A program made the position numbers and the translations under genes. A stretch of 64,000 nt of DNA from assembly GCA_934643455.1 (NCBI GenBank), contig CAKUBV010000003.1, positions 1 through 64,000 of the forward strand. The letters run 5' to 3'. Positions within the stretch are counted from its first letter, which is position 1. Every line of letters begins with the position of its first letter. Source of the stretch: Candidatus Proelusimicrobium excrementi. Lineage in GTDB: Bacteria; Elusimicrobiota; Elusimicrobia; Elusimicrobiales; Elusimicrobiaceae. Under the pieces are notes generated by a model. It had not been told where the DNA came from. It worked only from the letters and a program-made list of their open reading frames with translations, and made no database searches. Positions 49,747 to 58,296 of the stretch are shown here, in pieces.

Positions 49747-51213
49747 ATGCGCACAAATCCCCATATCTTAGAAATCAACGCCCATAATTGGCTTAAACAA
49801 ATCAAGGCCGATTTAAAACGGGAAAACATTACTTTGGCCGACGTGCCGGAGCAGGATCTCTTTGAGATGAAAGCACACGGCTTTGACGCTCTTTGGCTTA
49901 TGGGCGTCTGGAAAGAAAGCCCCGCATCCCGCGCAATCGCGAGGGAAGACAAGGCTATAAACGATTATCTTTCCAAAGCGGTTCCCGGTTATGATAAGGC
50001 CGATATTGTAGGATCTCAATACGCAATTTACGATTATACGGTAAACGAGGCTTTCGGCGGGAACGAAGCCTTGCTGAAGCTAAAGAAAAGATTAAACGAT
50101 TTCGGCATAAAACTTATTTTGGATTTTGCCGGCAATCATCTTTCAAAAGATAATCCTCTGACCTTGACCGATAAAGACGTTTTTGTTTTTTCCGACGAAG
50201 AACCAAAAGCGAAAGAATTGTTCTTCCAAACGCGGAACGGCTATTGGCTGGCCCACGGGAAAGACCCTTATTTTCCCTCTTGGACCGATACCGTACAGAT
50301 AAATCATTTTAATCCCAAAGCAAGAAAATTTTTAAAAGACACTTTGCTTAAAATAGTTCCGTTGTGCGACGGGCTGCGCTGCGACATGGTAATGTTAATG
50401 CTAAACAAAGTGTTCCGCGATACTTGGGGAAACTTCGTCAAAGACGAAATGCCCGCGGAAGAATTTTGGCCGCAGGTTATAAGCGAAGTCAAAAGCGAAT
50501 ATCCCAGATTTACATTTTTGGCCGAAGTTTACTGGGGCCTTGAATGGGAAGTGCAGGAGCTCGGTTTTGACTATACTTACGACAAGACCCTTTACGACCG
50601 GCTGCGTATTTCCACGGCGCAGGATATACAAGGGCACTTAAACGCCGAGCATCTTTACCAAAAAAGATCGCTGAGATTTATAGCCAATCATGACGAGGAA
50701 GCGCCTTTATTGGCTTTCGGGCGGGAAAAATCAAAAGCAGCCGCGGCGGCCGCATACACTTTGATAGGAGCAAGGCTTTTTACCATGCCGCAAATCTACG
50801 GAGAGGAAAAACGCCTGCCTATACAATATACCCACCGTTTCGCGCAGGTAGACCAAGAAGTTTATGATTTCTATAAAAACTTTTTGGATATTATAGATCA
50901 TCCGTGCTTTCACGGCGGGCAATGGACTATTAAAAATCCTAAACCGGCAAATGAGAAAGATCTTTCTTTCAAAAATATTCTCTGCTGGGCTTGGACACAG
51001 CAAACCACGCAGAAGATTGTTATTATAAATTACAGCGACGTTCCCTCTTCCTGCATAATGCCGGTGGATAAAGTGCCTTCCGCGGAAAATCTGATTCTAA
51101 AAGAACACTTCAAGCAAAACGAAACGGTTTTGCCCAGCGCACAAGCTAAAAAAGACGGTGTTCTTTTGCAGTTTCAGCCTTTTGAAACAAAAATCTTTTC
51201 CGTGGATTTTTAA
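49747..51213 (+). CDS. alpha-amylase-family glycoside hydrolase (GH13)
   Basis: 488 residues from the ATG at 49747, preceded by AGAGG at good spacing. All four GH13 regions are present: I DFAGNH near 125, II GLRCDMVML with the nucleophile Asp near 206, III FLAEVYWG with the acid/base Glu near 251, IV FIANHDEEA with the transition-state Asp near 307. It has no signal peptide and so works in the cytoplasm on alpha-glucans or small alpha-glucosides. N-terminal DALWLMGVWKES resembles the usual start of the barrel. Specificity (hydrolase, transferase or trehalose-related) cannot be decided. Divergent from the TreT-like gene, which suggests a shared alpha-glucoside role. Confidence 0.85.
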   Translation: MRTNPHILEINAHNWLKQIKADLKRENITLADVPEQDLFEMKAHGFDALWLMGVWKESPASRAIAREDKAINDYLSKAVPGYDKADIVGSQYAIYDYTVNEAFGGNEALLKLKKRLNDFGIKLILDFAGNHLSKDNPLTLTDKDVFVFSDEEPKAKELFFQTRNGYWLAHGKDPYFPSWTDTVQINHFNPKARKFLKDTLLKIVPLCDGLRCDMVMLMLNKVFRDTWGNFVKDEMPAEEFWPQVISEVKSEYPRFTFLAEVYWGLEWEVQELGFDYTYDKTLYDRLRISTAQDIQGHLNAEHLYQKRSLRFIANHDEEAPLLAFGREKSKAAAAAAYTLIGARLFTMPQIYGEEKRLPIQYTHRFAQVDQEVYDFYKNFLDIIDHPCFHGGQWTIKNPKPANEKDLSFKNILCWAWTQQTTQKIVIINYSDVPSSCIMPVDKVPSAENLILKEHFKQNETVLPSAQAKKDGVLLQFQPFETKIFSVDF

Positions 51214-52161
51214 ATGCAGTCCCAGCAGAAAAAACCGCTTGCCATAGTGATGGCTACCGACGACAAAGCCGCTTTCGCGGCCGGCTGCGCGCTTTTAAGT
51301 TTAAAACAAAACTCCCCGCTTTTATTTAAAAAAGCAGATATAATAATTTACTATCAGAATCTTTCCCAGCAAAACAGGAAGGCGCTGCGCTCGATAGGGC
51401 GGGTTTTCTTTAAAGAGTACAAATTAAATTTTTCCACGGCGGACATAAAAACCATTCGCCGATACAGCCAGCTTACTTTGGCCAGGTACGAATGCTTCTT
51501 CCTGCTGAAAGAATACCGCCAGCTGCTTTGGCTTGATTTGGATATTTTGGTAAAGAAAGAACTTATCAATATTTTAAAATTCAAAAAATCCGGCTTTGCG
51601 ATGGCCCACGATGATAATATCGTCGCTTCTAATTTTTTAAAACCGATAAAAGGTTTTGATTTGCTGCGGCGTAATTTTAACGCCGGGGTAATAGTTTTCA
51701 GCGACAATATGGCAAACCCCGTTAAAATAGGGGCTTGGTGCTATCAGCAAACAAAGGCTTTGGCTTCAAAATTGCTTTGGATAGACCAAGGCATACTTAA
51801 TTTGGCTTTGCAAAAATTTGCAATAAAACCGGCCATTTTGCCGAGGAAATTCAACTCCCACCCCGTACTTTCCCCAATAAAGACGGCAAACGCCCTTATC
51901 CTGCACGCCATGGGCGATTATAAGTTTTGGGATAATTATCCCTTTAAAGAATGGGATAATTTCTACCGTAAATGGCTTGAAACGGGCGGAGCGGAAGTTA
52001 CTATACAAAATTACGACAAAAAATATCTTTTGATATTTAAATTTAAGCTGTTTTTGGAAAAAGTTCCGTTTATATGGGGGCTTTTCCAAAAAGCAGTTAA
52101 ACTTAAATTTGCTTTGCTCAATAAAAAAACACTTAAAAAACAAGGTTTAAAAGGACGCTGA
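51214..52161 (+). CDS. GT8-like glycosyltransferase
   Basis: 315 residues starting directly after the GH13 stop. The order of elements fits GT-A retaining transferases of family GT8: AIVMATDDKAAFAAGCALLSL near 9-29, a metal-binding DxD in LLWLDLDILV near 108, FNAGVIVFSDN near 152, and WIDQGILNLAL near 185, ending with a basic helical tail (membrane association likely). Acceptor unknown; LPS core or glycogenin-like priming are possible. Part of a three-gene unit with lepB. Confidence 0.75.
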   Translation: MQSQQKKPLAIVMATDDKAAFAAGCALLSLKQNSPLLFKKADIIIYYQNLSQQNRKALRSIGRVFFKEYKLNFSTADIKTIRRYSQLTLARYECFFLLKEYRQLLWLDLDILVKKELINILKFKKSGFAMAHDDNIVASNFLKPIKGFDLLRRNFNAGVIVFSDNMANPVKIGAWCYQQTKALASKLLWIDQGILNLALQKFAIKPAILPRKFNSHPVLSPIKTANALILHAMGDYKFWDNYPFKEWDNFYRKWLETGGAEVTIQNYDKKYLLIFKFKLFLEKVPFIWGLFQKAVKLKFALLNKKTLKKQGLKGR

Positions 52162-52163
52162 TC

Positions 52164-53135
52164 ATGGAACTTACTTTACTTATAACCGGCATAATAGCTT
52201 TCGTTTACGCGAAAGTATCCAAACTGATGAATAAAAAGAAAATATTTGAAAACAAAACAGTTTTCTCTGTTTGGAACGCTTCTTTCGCTTTAATAGCCGG
52301 TATTCTGATAATATATATTTTTAACTTTATGGCAAAAAACGGCATACAGGGCGGGCTTGAACCTAGAACGTTTGCTTTTATTACCACCGCCGCTATAGCT
52401 TTTGCCGTGTATAATTTTATCTCCGCAGGCAAGGCTGACAAAAAGAAAACCGAAAAAATATTTGCCTTTAATCTTGAATGGGCGGAAACCGTATATTTTG
52501 CCGCTTTCTTTGCAGCGGTAGTAATGTTCCTTTTCTTGCAGGCTTTCAAGATACCTTCAGCTTCCATGAGGAACACCCTTTTGGAAGGGGATAACCTTTT
52601 TGTAAATAAAATAACTTATGGCATAAGGCTGCCTTTTATGAAAGACAGAATCGTAAAATTTAATGATATAAAAAGGGGAGATATTATAGTTTTCCGCTTC
52701 CCGGCGGAAAGCAAAGAGCAGGTAAACTGCGGGGAACCTCAGTACGGAAGGGATTTTGTAAAACGCGTGATAGGTATGCCCGGCGACATTGTGGAAATGA
52801 GGGATAAACAAGTTTTTATCAACGGCGAACTTATGCCGGCACAACCCTATGAAGTTTACCAAGACATAAAAAGATTATCTAAAGAAACATTGCCTTTCAG
52901 CCAAGAAGAATACCAAAAACTTTGGGAAGAACGTAATCTGGAAAAGCATTTGGGTATGTACTTAAGGGATAACTTCGGCCCGGTTACCATACCGCAAGGC
53001 ACATATTTAGGTATAGGGGATAACAGAGATTTTTCCTGCGATTCCCGCTTTTGGGGCCCAATCCCCGAAGAAAATATTAAAGGCAAAGCATGGTTTATAC
53101 ATTGGCCTTTAAGCCGTATAGGCCTTGTAAAATGA
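52164..53135 (+). CDS. lepB: signal peptidase I
   Basis: Cleaves signal peptides at the outer face of the inner membrane. Ser nucleophile in KIPSASMRNTLLEGD near 133 and Lys base in DFVKRVIGMPGDIVEM near 199 are present, as is the box GDNRDFSCDSRFWGPIPEENI near 287. At 323 residues it is long; the N-terminus carries three extra TM segments before the catalytic-domain anchor, instead of the usual one or two. Ends the GH13-GT8-lepB unit with a terminator. Confidence 0.96.
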   Translation: MELTLLITGIIAFVYAKVSKLMNKKKIFENKTVFSVWNASFALIAGILIIYIFNFMAKNGIQGGLEPRTFAFITTAAIAFAVYNFISAGKADKKKTEKIFAFNLEWAETVYFAAFFAAVVMFLFLQAFKIPSASMRNTLLEGDNLFVNKITYGIRLPFMKDRIVKFNDIKRGDIIVFRFPAESKEQVNCGEPQYGRDFVKRVIGMPGDIVEMRDKQVFINGELMPAQPYEVYQDIKRLSKETLPFSQEEYQKLWEERNLEKHLGMYLRDNFGPVTIPQGTYLGIGDNRDFSCDSRFWGPIPEENIKGKAWFIHWPLSRIGLVK

Positions 53136-53143
53136 TTCTTAGA

Positions 53144-53170
53144 ACCCCCGGCATTACACCGGGGGTTTTT
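53144..53170 (+). terminator. terminator after lepB
   Basis: ACCCCCGG/CCGGGGGT stem with a 7-base loop followed by TTTTTAAT. Confidence 0.92.
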
Positions 53171-53303
53171 AATATACAAAATATATATCGGAAATTAATA
53201 AAACTTCTATATTTAAAGAACTTCCCGCACAAGTGAGATTTAATTAAAAACAGCTTGAGAGCAAATATAGGAAAAGTATAAAACGTCTTTATTAAAGTTT
53301 TTA

Positions 53304-53319
53304 GTTTTCATGTGAAAAC
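53304..53319. promoter_or_regulatory. parS-like site 1
   Basis: GTTTTCATGTGAAAAC, a perfect 16-base palindrome one base per half different from the common bacterial parS core TGTTTCACGTGAAACA. It lies 750 bases before parA. ParB would nucleate here for chromosome segregation. Confidence 0.75.
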
Positions 53320-53326
53320 CGCACGA

Positions 53327-53863
53327 TTATATACCGCCATTAACGGAGAATTTATTTATATACCACTCTACCGCCTTTTTTTCCAGCTTATCAATAAAAA
53401 CACTTTTGCCTATAGCGTAACCTTCCAAATCTTCAGGGAACTGCAAGGCTAAAGCCTGCTTAAGTTCTCCGTAAAAGGAAGCCTCTTCAGGATATTCTCT
53501 TAAATAATCCCTAAAAGCCAAAAATCTTATAATTTCTTTATCATTATATATATCAAATATATCTAAATGACAACCTATGCCATTAACACGCTTGCGATAA
53601 TGTCTACGTCCGGGAAGCCCAAATTCCCCCAAGCACTCATAACCGAAGCTTTCAAACATATCCTCATAATCTTCAATAATACCAATATCCTTTACCACCG
53701 CCATTATATCTATAACAGGCCTTGAGGATAACCCTTGAACCGCAGTGCTCCCTACATGATAAACATCTACAAGCAAATCACCCAAGATATTTTTTATTGA
53801 TAAAGAAGCCTCTTTGTAATCTTCAGTCCAAGAGGTATTATACGGCAATATTTTTATATTCAT
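53327..53863 (-). CDS. GrpB/UPF0157 family protein
   Basis: 178 residues of the GrpB family, a nucleotidyltransferase-fold group of unknown substrate. Signatures: ILPYNTSWTEDYKEA near 5-19, VYHVGSTAVQGLSSRPVIDIMAVV near 35-58 (the HVGSTAV motif followed by an Asp-x-Met segment), and HYRKRVNGIGCHLDIFD near 87-103. It sits between two groups of parS-like sites, on the opposite strand to parA, with no evident functional relation. Confidence 0.9.
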   Translation of the reverse strand: MNIKILPYNTSWTEDYKEASLSIKNILGDLLVDVYHVGSTAVQGLSSRPVIDIMAVVKDIGIIEDYEDMFESFGYECLGEFGLPGRRHYRKRVNGIGCHLDIFDIYNDKEIIRFLAFRDYLREYPEEASFYGELKQALALQFPEDLEGYAIGKSVFIDKLEKKAVEWYINKFSVNGGI

Positions 53864-53939
53864 TTATATCTCCGATTATTTTATTATAACACATATGCTA
53901 AATGTTTTCTGTGAAAACTCTGCCGCCGGATAAGAAAAT

Positions 53940-53955
53940 GTTTTCACGTGAAACC
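53940..53955. promoter_or_regulatory. parS-like site 2
   Basis: GTTTTCACGTGAAACC contains the exact TTTCACGTGAAA centre of canonical parS. About 100 bases upstream of parA. Together with site 3 it forms a pair 22 bases apart. Confidence 0.8.
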
Positions 53956-53977
53956 TAATATTAAGCCGCATAAATAA

Positions 53978-53993
53978 GTTTTCATGTGAAAAC
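53978..53993. promoter_or_regulatory. parS-like site 3
   Basis: GTTTTCATGTGAAAAC, identical to site 1, 62 bases upstream of the parA start. A position inside the likely parAB promoter region suggests autoregulation besides segregation. Confidence 0.78.
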
Positions 53994-54055
53994 ACTATAA
54001 ACACCTATTGACTTGTTTTTAAATTTTATATTAAATATTTTTATAGGAGAATACA

Positions 54056-54889
54056 ATGGGTGAAATAGTTTGCATTGCCAATCAAAAAGGCGGCGTGGGC
54101 AAAACAACCACCGCCGTGAATTTATCCTATGCCCTTGCCTGCTTAGGGCAAGAAGTGCTGCTTGTGGATTTTGACCCTCAAGGAAACGCCACTTCCGGAT
54201 TGGGCATAGAAGTAAAAGATGAAGATAAAACCGTTTATAACTTCCTTACAAAAACCGCTTCTTTCAAAGAGGTTGTAAGGCAAACCAGCAATGAAATGCT
54301 GGATATTCTGCCCGCTAATAAAGATTTAGCCGGGGCGGAAGTAGAACTTGTAAATATAAACGGCAGGGAAAAATTCCTTAAAGAGCAGCTTGCCACTATA
54401 AGGAAAATGTACAATTTTATAATTATAGACTGCCCCCCGTCTTTAAGTTTGCTTACGGTAAATGCGCTTGTCGCAGCAGATAACGTGCTTACCGCGATAC
54501 AATGCGAATATTACGCCATGGAAGGCCTTGCCCGCTTTATCAATACAACAAGCAAAGTAAAACAGTTTTTAAGCCCCCAGCTTAAAATAGACGGCGGAAT
54601 ACTAACCATGTTTGACGGCAGAATGAATTTAGCCAATCAAGTTAAGGAAGAAGTTTCTAAATTCTACGGAGATAAAGTGTACAAAACACCCATTCCGCGC
54701 AATATACGTTTAGCGGAAGCCCCGGGCTTTGGACAAAGCATTTTTGAATATGACCCTTCCTGCCGCGGCACAAAAGCATATATGGATTTAGCTATTGAGT
54801 TCCTTATAAGAAGAGGGGCAAAAGCGGAAGATTTCAATAATTTTAAATATGGCGTGTCAAAAGGAACGGAATTTGACTTCGGAGGATAA
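54056..54889 (+). CDS. parA: chromosome partitioning ATPase ParA (Soj)
   Basis: 277 residues of the small, HTH-free chromosomal ParA type. Deviant Walker A CIANQKGGVGKTTTAVNLS (near 5-23), Walker A' VDFDPQGNATSGLG (near 40) and Walker B IIDCPPSLSLLT near 124 are complete. Start with GGAG at optimal distance. parB follows after 8 bases. Several parS-like sites flank the operon. Confidence 0.97.
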   Translation: MGEIVCIANQKGGVGKTTTAVNLSYALACLGQEVLLVDFDPQGNATSGLGIEVKDEDKTVYNFLTKTASFKEVVRQTSNEMLDILPANKDLAGAEVELVNINGREKFLKEQLATIRKMYNFIIIDCPPSLSLLTVNALVAADNVLTAIQCEYYAMEGLARFINTTSKVKQFLSPQLKIDGGILTMFDGRMNLANQVKEEVSKFYGDKVYKTPIPRNIRLAEAPGFGQSIFEYDPSCRGTKAYMDLAIEFLIRRGAKAEDFNNFKYGVSKGTEFDFGG

Positions 54890-54897
54890 TTATTAAT

Positions 54898-55773
54898 ATG
54901 AGGAAAGCTTTAGGCAAAGGTTTAGACGCTTTATTAAACGGCGGAATGAATGAGTCTTATGAAGCAGGAGGGGAAAACGCTTCCGGCGTACAAAAAATAC
55001 CGCTTGATAAAATTATCCCCAACAGATATCAGCCCAGGAAGACTTTTAATGAGGAATCCTTGCAAGGGCTGGCGGAATCTTTAAAGCAACACGGTTTGAC
55101 TCAGCCTATTGTAGTGGTTTACGATCCGGGTATGGATAAATATGAACTGGTTGTAGGCGAAAGACGTTTCCGCGCTTCACAGCTGGCCGGTTTTACGGAA
55201 ATAGACTGCATTATACATTCAAAGCTTGACGATAAACAAATGTGTGCTTTAGCCCTTATCGAAAATATCCAAAGGGAAGACTTAAACCCGATAGAAACGG
55301 CTTTGGGCTATAAAAGTTTAATGCAAAAGTTTATGATATCCCAAACCGAACTCGGAGAATATTGCGGGAAGTCCAAAGCCGCCGTATCCAACTCTTTAAG
55401 GCTGCTTAATTTGGAGCCGGAAATACAGGAAGCCATTAAAAACGGCGATATAAGCGAAGGACACGGACGCGCTTTATTAATGGTATCGGACGAGAAAAAA
55501 AGAGAAGTTTTATTCAAAAAAATTATCTCTTCAAAAATGTCCGTACGCCAAGCGGAAGAAGCGGCTAAAAACGCTATGGATGAAACCGTAAAACAAAAAC
55601 CGCAAAAAACACCCGATACTCTTGCTTTTGAATCATCTCTCCAGGAAGCTTTGGGCACTAAAGTGGAACTTAAATACGGCAGCAAACCAAGCAGAGGAAA
55701 GTTAATTCTGCATTATAATTCTTTGGAAGAACTTGAGCAGATTTCCCAAAGATTAAAAAATAAAATGTTATAA
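54898..55773 (+). CDS. parB: chromosome partitioning protein ParB (Spo0J)
   Basis: 291 residues. N-terminal MRKALGKGLDALL (ParA-stimulating part), IPLDKIIPNRYQPRKTF near 37-53, the CTPase/clamp motif VGERRFRASQLAG near 84-96, ALIENIQREDLNPIE near 120-134, and the HTH ISQTELGEYCGKSKAAVSNSLRLLNL near 150-175, followed by a C-terminal dimerisation region with LHYNSLEELEQISQRLK. Binds the parS sites nearby. Confidence 0.97.
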   Translation: MRKALGKGLDALLNGGMNESYEAGGENASGVQKIPLDKIIPNRYQPRKTFNEESLQGLAESLKQHGLTQPIVVVYDPGMDKYELVVGERRFRASQLAGFTEIDCIIHSKLDDKQMCALALIENIQREDLNPIETALGYKSLMQKFMISQTELGEYCGKSKAAVSNSLRLLNLEPEIQEAIKNGDISEGHGRALLMVSDEKKREVLFKKIISSKMSVRQAEEAAKNAMDETVKQKPQKTPDTLAFESSLQEALGTKVELKYGSKPSRGKLILHYNSLEELEQISQRLKNKML

Positions 55774-55778
55774 AAATT

Positions 55779-55810
55779 AAAAACACGGCTTTAACAAGGC
55801 CGTGTTTTTA
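55779..55810 (+). terminator. terminator after parB
   Basis: AAACACGGC/GCCGTGTTT stem followed by TTTTA, 8 bases after the parB stop. Confidence 0.88.
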
Positions 55811-55820
55811 TATCCTTTAA

Positions 55821-55848
55821 TCCCCCATTTACAGCGGGGGATTTTTAT
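55821..55848 (+). terminator. second hairpin with T tract after parB
   Basis: TCCCCC/GGGGGA stem with an 8-base loop followed by TTTTTATTT. A back-up terminator directly after the first. Confidence 0.7.
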
Positions 55849-56682
55849 TTGGCGGCAAACTAAAGATTTAATATCGGCAAAAGCAATTCCAAAAATTGCT
55901 ACGAATGTTAAACCGGGACTTTGCCATTATGTTTTATTTTTATGATTACAAAAATAAGAATTTTCCGAAAAATTTAAAATTTATATAAAATCAATTTAAG
56001 ATTTATGTTTTCACATGAAAACATAAAAATATAATATAAAAAGATTATATTTTATTATATTTACGGATATTTTGGTAAAAATCCTCGTCGAGAAAAACAA
56101 AAAAGCTTCAAATTTAAACCGTAAAAGGTTTTTGTTTGGTTATCGATTAGATACTGCCGGCAGATACAAAAATTAAAATTATTACCTTTTTAGAGCAAAA
56201 AACACGTTTTTTTACTCTATCAAGTAAATTCCTTAAAAGATATTTTATGATTTTTTAAAAATAATAGGGAAACTAACTTTTAAATTTTAGATTTTATAAA
56301 ATTGAAATCTAAAAAGCTTAGGTTAAAAAATAATGAAAATGAAATTTACGAAAAACAAATAAAATTCCCAAACAAAATATTTTTAGCAAATTTACAACAG
56401 TCAAACTCAAAATTTATCAAATGCAAAAATCTTTATAAAAATTATAAACGATTTAAAAACATCATAACCGCCTTACCGATTTATCGGCAGCAAGCGAGCA
56501 GAGCATAAATAAGGAAAATAAAATTAATTTAAAGCGCAAATAGGCGTTATTTATAAAGTTAAGTTCCGCCTTGTTAGGCAAACGCGATTTTCCCGCCGGA
56601 GAAATTCCCAAAATAAAACCCGCGATTACACAAAAAGCTCACAGGCGAAATCACAATTTTTAAATACGGGTTTATTCTGAGA
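55849..56682. other. AT-rich gene-poor stretch, possible origin-proximal region
   Basis: About 830 bases without a convincing gene. Base composition is far richer in A+T than the neighbouring genes, with long A and T runs, and it holds one parS-like site. I found no clear cluster of DnaA boxes (TTATCCACA) and no dnaA or dnaN gene in the window, so an origin is only suggested by parABS proximity and composition. A 68-codon frame starting at a TTG near 56302 is low-complexity Lys/Asn-rich sequence without a ribosome site and is not called. Confidence 0.35.
56007..56022. promoter_or_regulatory. parS-like site 4
   Basis: GTTTTCACATGAAAAC lies within a longer inverted repeat (TTTATGTTTTCA / TGAAAACATAAA, 55...-style arms at 56002-56027) that is perfect except for the two central bases. 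It is 230 bases past parB in the AT-rich stretch. Confidence 0.7.
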
Positions 56683-56712
56683 ATAAAAAAGAGGAGATTT
56701 TCATCCCCTCTC
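56683..56712 (-). terminator. terminator of speB operon
   Basis: On the minus strand GAGGGGAT-gaaa-ATCTCCTC is followed by TTTTTTATTC, about 45 bases past the speB stop. Confidence 0.88.
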
Positions 56713-56755
56713 TTAATTAAAAACATTAAGAAAACAACTTTCTTAATTTTTAAAT

Positions 56756-57640
56756 TTATTTGTTTTTCTTGCTTACCGTCAAATATCCCATAAGACGGTA
56801 AACCATTTTGGAAACATTAAACTCCGATATATGACTGCCTTTTATCGGGGCGGTTTCCACAACATCTATCGCGGCTATCTTTTTGTTCATACAAACCGCT
56901 TTGAACAAATACATCGCGTCATACCAGGTAAACCCGCCAGGCTGCGGCGTACCCGTCCCCGGAACGACCGAAGGATCAAATCCGTCGACGTCTATCGTGA
57001 TATAAACCAAATCGGTAAGGCTTTTTAAAACTTTATCCGTGAGTTTTTTAATATCCAGATTTTCGTGCATGAAATACGTCGTAACGTTTCCGCTGTTTAC
57101 GTTTTGCTTTTCTTCGCTGCCTACGGAACGTATACCCACCTGCACCACTTTAACTTCTTTGGAAGCCGGATACAAAGCGCAAGCGTGGGAGCGTTCGTCG
57201 CCGAAATAAGATTCCCTCAAATCGGCGTGAGCGTCAAAATGCAATACCGAAAGCTTTTTGCCGTATTTCCTGATATAAGGCGCTATCAAAGCCTGTGAAA
57301 TTGAATGTTCCCCGCCGAGATAAAACGGAAAAGCTTTGTGATTGGCCATATAATCTTCCACATATTTTTCTATGCGGGCGAATACGGCTTTTTCACTGCC
57401 TTTACAATTTATCGGGGGAAGAGTATGTATACCCTCTTTATAAGTTTCTATACCGAGTTCTTCATCCCAAAATTCAATTTGGGGGGAAGCCTCAATAATG
57501 GCGGCAGGGCCGAACTTCGTCCCGCCGCCATAAGAAACCGTACGTTCATAAGGTACTGAAATAATTGCAAAGCGGCTGTCTTCTAGAGAAGGCTGTCCTT
57601 CTTCAACCGCCAAAAAATGCTTTGCGTGCTCAGGATGCAT
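56756..57640 (-). CDS. speB: agmatinase
   Basis: Hydrolyses agmatine to putrescine and urea. From the ATG at 57640 the protein has 294 residues. Dinuclear manganese motifs: GGEHSIS near 106, FDAHADLRESY near 130-140 and TIDVDGFDPSVVPGTGTPQPGG near 208-229 (agmatinase/arginase signatures); SYGGGTKFGPAAI near 35. Upstream in-frame codons overlap the decarboxylase gene and do not resemble the family. It lies 2 bases after the arginine decarboxylase gene, completing an arginine-to-putrescine pathway. Confidence 0.92.
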   Translation of the reverse strand: MHPEHAKHFLAVEEGQPSLEDSRFAIISVPYERTVSYGGGTKFGPAAIIEASPQIEFWDEELGIETYKEGIHTLPPINCKGSEKAVFARIEKYVEDYMANHKAFPFYLGGEHSISQALIAPYIRKYGKKLSVLHFDAHADLRESYFGDERSHACALYPASKEVKVVQVGIRSVGSEEKQNVNSGNVTTYFMHENLDIKKLTDKVLKSLTDLVYITIDVDGFDPSVVPGTGTPQPGGFTWYDAMYLFKAVCMNKKIAAIDVVETAPIKGSHISEFNVSKMVYRLMGYLTVSKKNK

Positions 57641-57642
57641 AA

Positions 57643-58194
57643 TTACCTTACAAACACCGCCGCCGCGACAACCGTGGTCCATACGCCGTCGACGCAAATG
57701 GCCGACTGGGTTACGTTGGTACTCTTTACGATTTTGCCGCTCATTTTCCAGATTTCTTCTTTCTGGTTCCACGTGGTGTTATTATCAAATTCAATACCCA
57801 AAGTGGTGGAAAGCATCATGGCCGCCAAGTCTTCGGCATAGTCGCCGGCTTTTTGGTCCGCTTCGCCGAAACTGTGATGCTCGGAAATATAACCGTGCGT
57901 ATTTTTATCCTTCGGTATGGCCAAGCCTACGGAAGCGGAAATCAAGCGCCTGTTTTCATTGCTGGTATTTCTGCTGATTACGCAGTGAAGTATCTGCCCG
58001 GCGTGCAAATGTTCAAGACCTTTGCTTACCGAAACGACTTTGCATTTCGGCGGGAAAATGCTGGATACCGGCACCAAATTAAATTTTGCTATTTTTGCGT
58101 CTCTCAAAGCTTCTTCAAAGCTTGCGAGCTTTTCTTTGTGTCTGCCTACGCCTTTGGTAAGGAATATCTCCTTCGCAACAAATGGTTCGTACAT
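57643..58194 (-). CDS. pyruvoyl-dependent arginine decarboxylase
   Basis: 183 residues. The self-cleavage site NLVPVSSIFPPKC lies near 39-51: cleavage between the two Ser would leave a beta chain and an alpha chain with N-terminal pyruvoyl, as in the archaeal and chlamydial PvlArgDC family. ISEHHSFGEADQKAGDYAEDLAAMML near 103-128 with the conserved Glu supports this. It decarboxylates arginine to agmatine without PLP. Co-transcribed with speB. In some organisms this enzyme also serves acid resistance; the speB link favours polyamine synthesis here. Confidence 0.9.
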   Translation of the reverse strand: MYEPFVAKEIFLTKGVGRHKEKLASFEEALRDAKIAKFNLVPVSSIFPPKCKVVSVSKGLEHLHAGQILHCVISRNTSNENRRLISASVGLAIPKDKNTHGYISEHHSFGEADQKAGDYAEDLAAMMLSTTLGIEFDNNTTWNQKEEIWKMSGKIVKSTNVTQSAICVDGVWTTVVAAAVFVR

Positions 58195-58296
58195 TTTTTA
58201 TTCTCTCTGTTAAGTGATATTACCCTGAAAACAGGGGCATTATTTTATAGAATAAATTATAACAAAAAAATATGGAGCATTGTGTAAAAGATTATT

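Noticed and set aside
53904..53918. GTTTTCTGTGAAAAC, a possible fifth parS
   Set aside because: Lacks one central base, so half-site spacing is wrong for ParB; kept out of the site list.
56302..56508. 68-codon Lys/Asn-rich frame in the AT-rich stretch
   Set aside because: TTG start, no ribosome site and composition expected from AT-rich non-coding DNA.
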